Of a stretch of 18,088 bases of DNA, positions 14,068-18,088 are shown piece after piece (position 1 is the first letter of the stretch; each line of letters starts with the position of its first letter). Both the position numbers and the translations under genes were made by a program. Origin of the DNA: PBB1 sp043749095 (GTDB taxonomy: Bacteria > Pseudomonadota > Gammaproteobacteria > Burkholderiales > Burkholderiaceae_C). Location: positions 1 to 18,088 of the forward strand of contig JAYVEB010000044.1 in assembly GCA_043749095.1 (NCBI GenBank), written 5' to 3'. Under the pieces are notes generated by a model that was not told the origin of the DNA, ran no database searches, and saw only the letters and a list, made by a program, of their open reading frames with translations.

Positions 14068-15609
14068 ATGCGTGATGTCTGCCGAATCCTGCTGCTGTGT
14101 GCGATCGCCGCGCTGGCCTGTCCGCTCGCCCAAGCGGCCGACGCGATGGCGCCCGAAGTCATGGCGGCGATGCGTGACTCGGGCGTGCCACTGAAAAGCT
14201 TCGGCTTCTATGCGCGGCCAGTCGAGCGGGCCGAGAAATCCGACGATGGGCAGAGCGCCAAACCCCTGGCCGCACTGAACGCCGAGCAGACCTTCTGGCT
14301 GGCCTCCACCACCAAGGTGGTCACTTCGCTGGCGGCGCTCGACCTGCTGGGTCCGGCCTACCTCTGGCCGTTGCGAGCCCATGCCACCGGCCCGGTCGTC
14401 AACGGCCAGTTGCGCGGCGACCTGGTGATCGCCGGCAACCGCCATCCGATCACCGCCGACGAACTGCGCCTGTGGTTCAAGCAGATGCGTGCCGAGGGCT
14501 TGCAAAGCATCAACGGACAGCTGGTGCTTGAAGGCGTGCTGCTGCTGCCCGAGGGCAGCGCGGAGGACGCTGATGACATCAGCGCCGCGGCCACCGAGCC
14601 CACCGCCACCGGCCCGCGCACCGATGCGGCCCGGGCCTACAACGAAGGCTCGATGGTGCTGTCGATCGAGCCGGGCCCTGGCGATCACGCGAAGATCGTG
14701 CTGGCGCCGAAACCGTACGACGTGGTGATCGTCAACGATGTGCTGATGGGCGGGCCCTGCGATGCCTGGGTGCGCTGGGCCAACCCAGGCGACAACTTCG
14801 GTCCGAAGCCCCATCTGTGGGTGCGCGGCCGCTGGGATGCCAGCTGTCCGAAAGAATACGTGGCCTATGTGCGCCCGCTGCCTGGCATGTCCGGCAGCTC
14901 CAATGTGGTGCTGCCGGCCCTCGGGGTGGCATCATCGCGAGTCAGCGTGTCCTCGGTCGGCCGTGCCGTCGCAGCGCTGTGGAGCGAGACCAGCGGCGTG
15001 CTGCGCGGCCGCGTGGTCGAGACCAGCAATCACCCGAACGAGTTGCCCACCACGAAAGCGAAGGTGCTGTGGCGCAGCGAGTTCTCGATCCCGCTGTCGC
15101 AGGTGGTGCGCGAGATCAACAAGACCAGTGACAACGAGGCGGCGCGCAGCCTGCTGCTGTCGCTGTCGGCCGACGGCGTGCCGCCCAGCCTGGCCAGGCA
15201 GGACGCGAAGAACCGCATCCACGAATGGCTGCGTGGGCAGGGGCTGGTCGATGGCGACATCCGCGTCGACGTGGGCTCCGGCCAGTCGCGTGAGGAACGT
15301 GGCCGGCCGCGCGCGATGGTGCAGCTGCTGTGCAATGCCTGGCGCACCAAGGGCGCTCAGGCCTTCGTCGACTCGTTGCCGATCGCAGGCGTCGATGGCA
15401 CGCTGGTCAACCGCATGCGCGATGGGCTTGCCAAGGGCCAGGCCTTCCTGAAGACCGGCACGCTCAGCGACACCCGCGCACTCGCCGGTTATGTGCGCGG
15501 CCGCAGTGGCACTGTCTACGCCGTGACCGCGATCGTCAACCATCCCGATGCTGCCCGTGCGCGCCCGGCGCTCGACGCGTTCATCGGCTGGATCGTCAAG
15601 CACGGCTGA
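14068..15609 (+). CDS. dacB: D-alanyl-D-alanine carboxypeptidase/endopeptidase, PBP4 type
   Basis: This encodes 513 residues of a periplasmic low-molecular-weight class C penicillin-binding protein that trims peptide stems and cuts cross-links of peptidoglycan. Residues 1-24 are a signal peptide (MRDVCRILLLCAIAALACPL, cleavage after AQA likely). The three active-site motifs are complete: SxxK as STTK (S80, K83), SDN (354-356) and KTG (462-464). The region GSGQSREER (403-411) matches the conserved stretch before the third motif. The long insert between the first two motifs is typical of PBP4. It is separated from the nas operon by 104 bases with a strong palindrome, so it is probably transcribed on its own. 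I see no clear ribosome site before the chosen ATG. Confidence 0.9.
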   Translation: MRDVCRILLLCAIAALACPLAQAADAMAPEVMAAMRDSGVPLKSFGFYARPVERAEKSDDGQSAKPLAALNAEQTFWLASTTKVVTSLAALDLLGPAYLWPLRAHATGPVVNGQLRGDLVIAGNRHPITADELRLWFKQMRAEGLQSINGQLVLEGVLLLPEGSAEDADDISAAATEPTATGPRTDAARAYNEGSMVLSIEPGPGDHAKIVLAPKPYDVVIVNDVLMGGPCDAWVRWANPGDNFGPKPHLWVRGRWDASCPKEYVAYVRPLPGMSGSSNVVLPALGVASSRVSVSSVGRAVAALWSETSGVLRGRVVETSNHPNELPTTKAKVLWRSEFSIPLSQVVREINKTSDNEAARSLLLSLSADGVPPSLARQDAKNRIHEWLRGQGLVDGDIRVDVGSGQSREERGRPRAMVQLLCNAWRTKGAQAFVDSLPIAGVDGTLVNRMRDGLAKGQAFLKTGTLSDTRALAGYVRGRSGTVYAVTAIVNHPDAARARPALDAFIGWIVKHG

Positions 15610-15618
15610 AGCTGCTTC

Positions 15619-15648
15619 CCGCGGTGCCCAGGACGAAGCTGCGGTTTT
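15619..15648 (+). terminator. Weak candidate terminator after dacB
   Basis: CCGC (15619-15622) can pair with GCGG (15641-15644), which is followed by TTTTCT. The stem is only four pairs with a long loop, so the call rests mainly on position ten bases after the dacB stop and on the T-run. Confidence 0.2.
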
Positions 15649-15682
15649 CTCCTCGGGATTCGCGCTGAACGGAACTGGGGGT

Positions 15683-15711
15683 TTGACAGTCAGGCGTTGA
15701 CCGCCTGAAAT
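15683..15711 (+). promoter_or_regulatory. Sigma-70-type promoter with an inverted repeat filling the spacer
   Basis: TTGACA (15683-15688) is a perfect -35 box, followed after 17 bases by TGAAAT (15706-15711), which matches TATAAT at four of six positions. The spacer holds a perfect dyad, TCAGGCG (15690-15696) and CGCCTGA (15702-15708), separated by five bases. A dimeric protein bound there would block RNA polymerase, so this looks like an operator. The predicted start near 15718 supports the ATG at 15779 for the hybrid kinase over the one at 15710. Confidence 0.55.
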
Positions 15712-15778
15712 GGCGCTGACGCCCACAGTTGCCCATCGCATGGGACGATGCTTTTGCCTTCCCTTGCCGGTGACGCCC

Positions 15779-17917
15779 ATGACCACGCCACAGCATCTTT
15801 CCACGGAAAGTTACCAACGTCTGAACGCGATTGTCAGTCAGGTGCAGTCGCGCTTCATCCGCGCGGCGCCGACGACTGATGTGTTCTCGCCGCTGTTGAC
15901 CGACCTGCTGAGCTTCACCGACAGCGAGTACGGCTTCATTGCCGATGTGCTGATTGATCCGAATGACGGCCACCGCTTCGTGCGGATGCAGGTGCTGACC
16001 GACATCAGCTGGAACGAGGAAACGCGTCTGATGTACCAGGCGCATCCCGGTGGCGAGCGGGCAATGGAGTTCCACAACCTCAACTCGCTGCTGGGAGCCG
16101 CCGTCGTCAGCGGCGCGCCGGTGATCGCCAACGATCCGGCCCATGACGCGCGCCGCGGAGGCCTGCCGCACCACCACCCCCCACTGAACTGCTACCTCGG
16201 GGTGCCGCTGTTTCATGGCGGTGAGCTGGTCGGGATGGTCGGCTTGTCGAATCGGCCAGGGGGTTACGACGGTGACCTGCTGGACTTCCTGCAGCCGCTG
16301 TTTGCCAGTGTGGGCGCGATCATCGGCGCGGTGCACAGCGACGCGGCGCGACTGCATGCCGAAACAGCGTTGAGGCAAAGCGAGCTCGAAATGCGCAGCA
16401 CCTTCGAGATGGCCGCGGTGGGGATGGCGCACCTGGGGATTGATGGGCGCTTCCTGCGCGTCAACCGCCAGCTGTGCATCTCGCTGGCCTGCGCCGAGGC
16501 CGCATTGCTGGGCCGCGCCATCTTCGATGTGATCCGTGCCGATGACGGCCGCCTGTTGATCGGCCACATGGCTGTACTGATCAACGGCAGTGCGCCGCGT
16601 GTCACCCAGGAACTGCGTGGCATCCACCCGTCCGGGCAGGAACTCTGGCTGCTGTTCTCGGCAACGCTGGTGCCGCAGGCGGTGGGCAAGGTGGCGTTCG
16701 TCATCGCGGTGCTTGAAGACATCACGGCGCGCAAGCAGAACGCATCGCGCCTGCTCGCCGCCGAAGCGGCCGAGCGCGCGAACGCGGCCAAGACGCGCTT
16801 CCTGTCGCACATCAGCCATGAGCTGCGCACGCCACTGAACGCGGTGGTCGGCTTTTCGCAGCTGTTACAGATCGACAAGAAGCAGCCGCTGACCGATGCG
16901 CAGCGGGTTCAGGTGCACCACATCGAGACTGCCGGTTCACACCTGCTGGCGATGATCAATGACGTGCTCGACCTCTCTCGCATCGAGAGCGGCATGATGG
17001 CCTTGTCGCTCGAAGCGATCAATCTGCATCAGGTCGCCCAGGAGGCCGCTTCGATGCTGAAGCAGGCGGCGGCCGAGGCCGGTGTGAACATCGACATTCG
17101 CCTGCCAGTCGATGCCAGCGACGCCTGTGCCTGGGCCGATCGACTGCGCCTGCGACAGGTGCTGGTCAACCTGCTGAGCAATGCGATCAAGTACAACCGG
17201 CGGGGCGGCTGGGTCAGCCTGGTCACGCAGCCGGGTGAGTGCCCCGGCACGATCGAACTGCGGGTCCATGACACCGGCAGCGGGCTCACCGCTGGACAGC
17301 GTGAACATCTGTTCGAGCTGTTCAACCGCCTCGGTGCCGAGCATTCGCGCATCGAAGGCGCCGGAATCGGCCTGCTGATCAGTCGCAGCCTGCTCGAACT
17401 GATGGGCGGCGGCATCGAGGTCAGCAGCGAAGTGCAGGTGGGTAGCTGCTTCACCGTCGTGCTGAAGGCAGCCACTTCCCTCCATCAGCCTGACGCGGTC
17501 GCCCCGCCACGGCCCATCGCCATCGAACCGTTGCCGGTCGCGCCCGGGTCGTTCGTCCTGCTCTATGCCGAAGACAACCCGATGAACGTCGAGTTGCTCG
17601 AAGGCGTGCTGATGCTGCGGCCGCAGTGGCGCATGGTGTCGGCGTCAAGCGGGCAAGCGGCGATCGCGGCGGCATCGGCGCAGCCGCTGGACCTGTTGCT
17701 GATCGACATGCACCTCGGCGACATGACCGGGCTGGCGCTCTTGCAGCAACTGCGCCGCGACCCGCTGCTGGCAGCACTACCCTGTCTGATTCTGTCGGCC
17801 GATGCGATGCAGACCTCGCAAGCCCAGGCGGCGCAGGCCGGTGTCAACGCTTACCTGAACAAGCCGCTCGACGTCCCCAGCTTCCTGCGGATGCTGGACA
17901 CCGTGGCTGCGCGCTGA
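15779..17917 (+). CDS. Soluble hybrid sensor histidine kinase, GAF-PAS-HisKA-HATPase-REC
   Basis: This encodes 712 residues from MTTPQHLSTE. A GAF domain spans about 15-190 (with LPHHHPPLNCYLGVPL), a PAS domain about 200-320 ending in the usual DITARK link, then HisKA with phospho-acceptor H347 (FLSHISHELRTPLN). HATPase follows with NLLSNAIKYN (464-473), DTGSGL (498-503) and GAGIGLLISRSLLELMGG (527-544). The C-terminal receiver is intact: E598/D599, phospho-acceptor D643 (LLIDMHLGD) and K695 (LNKPLD). No membrane segment is present, so it should sense a cytoplasmic signal. No output protein is encoded next to it; phosphate probably passes onward through an Hpt protein elsewhere. An in-frame ATG at 15710 would overlap the -10 box, so I prefer 15779, although its ribosome site is weak. 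The signal is unknown. Confidence 0.88.
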   Translation: MTTPQHLSTESYQRLNAIVSQVQSRFIRAAPTTDVFSPLLTDLLSFTDSEYGFIADVLIDPNDGHRFVRMQVLTDISWNEETRLMYQAHPGGERAMEFHNLNSLLGAAVVSGAPVIANDPAHDARRGGLPHHHPPLNCYLGVPLFHGGELVGMVGLSNRPGGYDGDLLDFLQPLFASVGAIIGAVHSDAARLHAETALRQSELEMRSTFEMAAVGMAHLGIDGRFLRVNRQLCISLACAEAALLGRAIFDVIRADDGRLLIGHMAVLINGSAPRVTQELRGIHPSGQELWLLFSATLVPQAVGKVAFVIAVLEDITARKQNASRLLAAEAAERANAAKTRFLSHISHELRTPLNAVVGFSQLLQIDKKQPLTDAQRVQVHHIETAGSHLLAMINDVLDLSRIESGMMALSLEAINLHQVAQEAASMLKQAAAEAGVNIDIRLPVDASDACAWADRLRLRQVLVNLLSNAIKYNRRGGWVSLVTQPGECPGTIELRVHDTGSGLTAGQREHLFELFNRLGAEHSRIEGAGIGLLISRSLLELMGGGIEVSSEVQVGSCFTVVLKAATSLHQPDAVAPPRPIAIEPLPVAPGSFVLLYAEDNPMNVELLEGVLMLRPQWRMVSASSGQAAIAAASAQPLDLLLIDMHLGDMTGLALLQQLRRDPLLAALPCLILSADAMQTSQAQAAQAGVNAYLNKPLDVPSFLRMLDTVAAR

Positions 17918-17928
17918 ACGCACACCGG

Positions 17929-18088
17929 TCACTCTTCTCGCGAGCCTGCGATGCCGAACAGTGCCAGCAACGACTGGAACACGTTGTAGACGCTCAGGTA
18001 TACGCCCAAGGTAGCGGTGATGTAGTTGGTTTCCTCGCCATCCTTGACCCGCTTGAGGTCATACAGGATGAACGCCGAGAAGATGCCG
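17929..18088 (-). CDS. Bax inhibitor-1 / YccA family membrane protein, C-terminal fragment
   Basis: The minus strand encodes the last 52 residues of a protein whose start lies beyond the window: GIFSAFILYDLKRVKDGEET, then NYITATLGVYLSVYNVFQSL, then LALFGIAGSREE and TGA. The aspartate-containing LYDLKRV stretch followed by a helix with YLSVYNVFQSLL is characteristic of the C-terminus of bacterial Bax inhibitor-1 family proteins, which are seven-helix inner-membrane proteins. It is convergent with the hybrid kinase gene, 11 bases apart. Confidence 0.85.
   Translation of the reverse strand, partial: GIFSAFILYDLKRVKDGEETNYITATLGVYLSVYNVFQSLLALFGIAGSREE

Overview
The window is a GC-rich stretch of an ordinary bacterial chromosome. 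Gene content and order suggest a betaproteobacterium of the order Burkholderiales: an assimilatory nitrate cluster in the order transporter, kinase/phosphatase, nirB, nirD, nitrate reductase, SUMT, plus GAF/PAS signalling proteins and a Bax inhibitor-1 protein at the edge. That placement is an inference from protein resemblance and base composition; no marker gene such as 16S is present. I see no mobile element, tRNA, rRNA or CRISPR array.

Layout. (1) Positions 1-1732 (+) hold the 3' part of a type I restriction enzyme R subunit, broken by a one-base frameshift near 758 and by an in-frame amber codon at 1421-1423. (2) A lipoprotein of unknown function lies at 1744-2406 (-), convergent with it. 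(3) Positions 2583-3881 (-) encode a regulator that joins a degenerate receiver, an ANTAR RNA-binding domain and two PilJ/NarX-like nitrate-sensor modules. (4) The divergent 355-bp region 3882-4236 carries NtrC-like sites, a canonical GG-N10-GC sigma-54 promoter, tandem stem-loops with six-base loops of the type bound by ANTAR proteins, and a 14-codon open frame overlapping the next start by ATGA. (5) Positions 4237-5505 (+) encode a NarK/NasA-family nitrate transporter. (6) Positions 5565-7298 (-) encode a PP2C phosphatase fused to a Ser/Thr kinase with a C-terminal membrane anchor, in opposite orientation to the cluster. (7) Positions 7386-13963 (+) form a compact operon: nirB, nirD, nitrate reductase (joined by ATGA overlaps) and, 28 bp later, a SUMT for siroheme. 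(8) Positions 14068-15609 (+) encode a PBP4-type D-Ala-D-Ala carboxypeptidase. (9) Positions 15779-17917 (+) encode a soluble hybrid histidine kinase with its own sigma-70-like promoter. (10) Positions 17929-18088 (-) are the C-terminus of a Bax inhibitor-1/YccA family protein.

How it works together. Nitrate enters through the transporter, is reduced to nitrite by the Mo enzyme and to ammonium by NirBD, and SUMT supplies the siroheme precursor that NirB needs. The regulatory region looks like a two-key lock: NtrC with sigma-54 would report nitrogen limitation, and the ANTAR protein acting on the leader RNA would report nitrate. This is the logic known for NasR and the Klebsiella nasF leader, but with PilJ/NarX-like sensor modules in place of the NIT domain. 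The most interesting part of the window is this sensor-regulator together with its candidate RNA target and the small upstream open frame.
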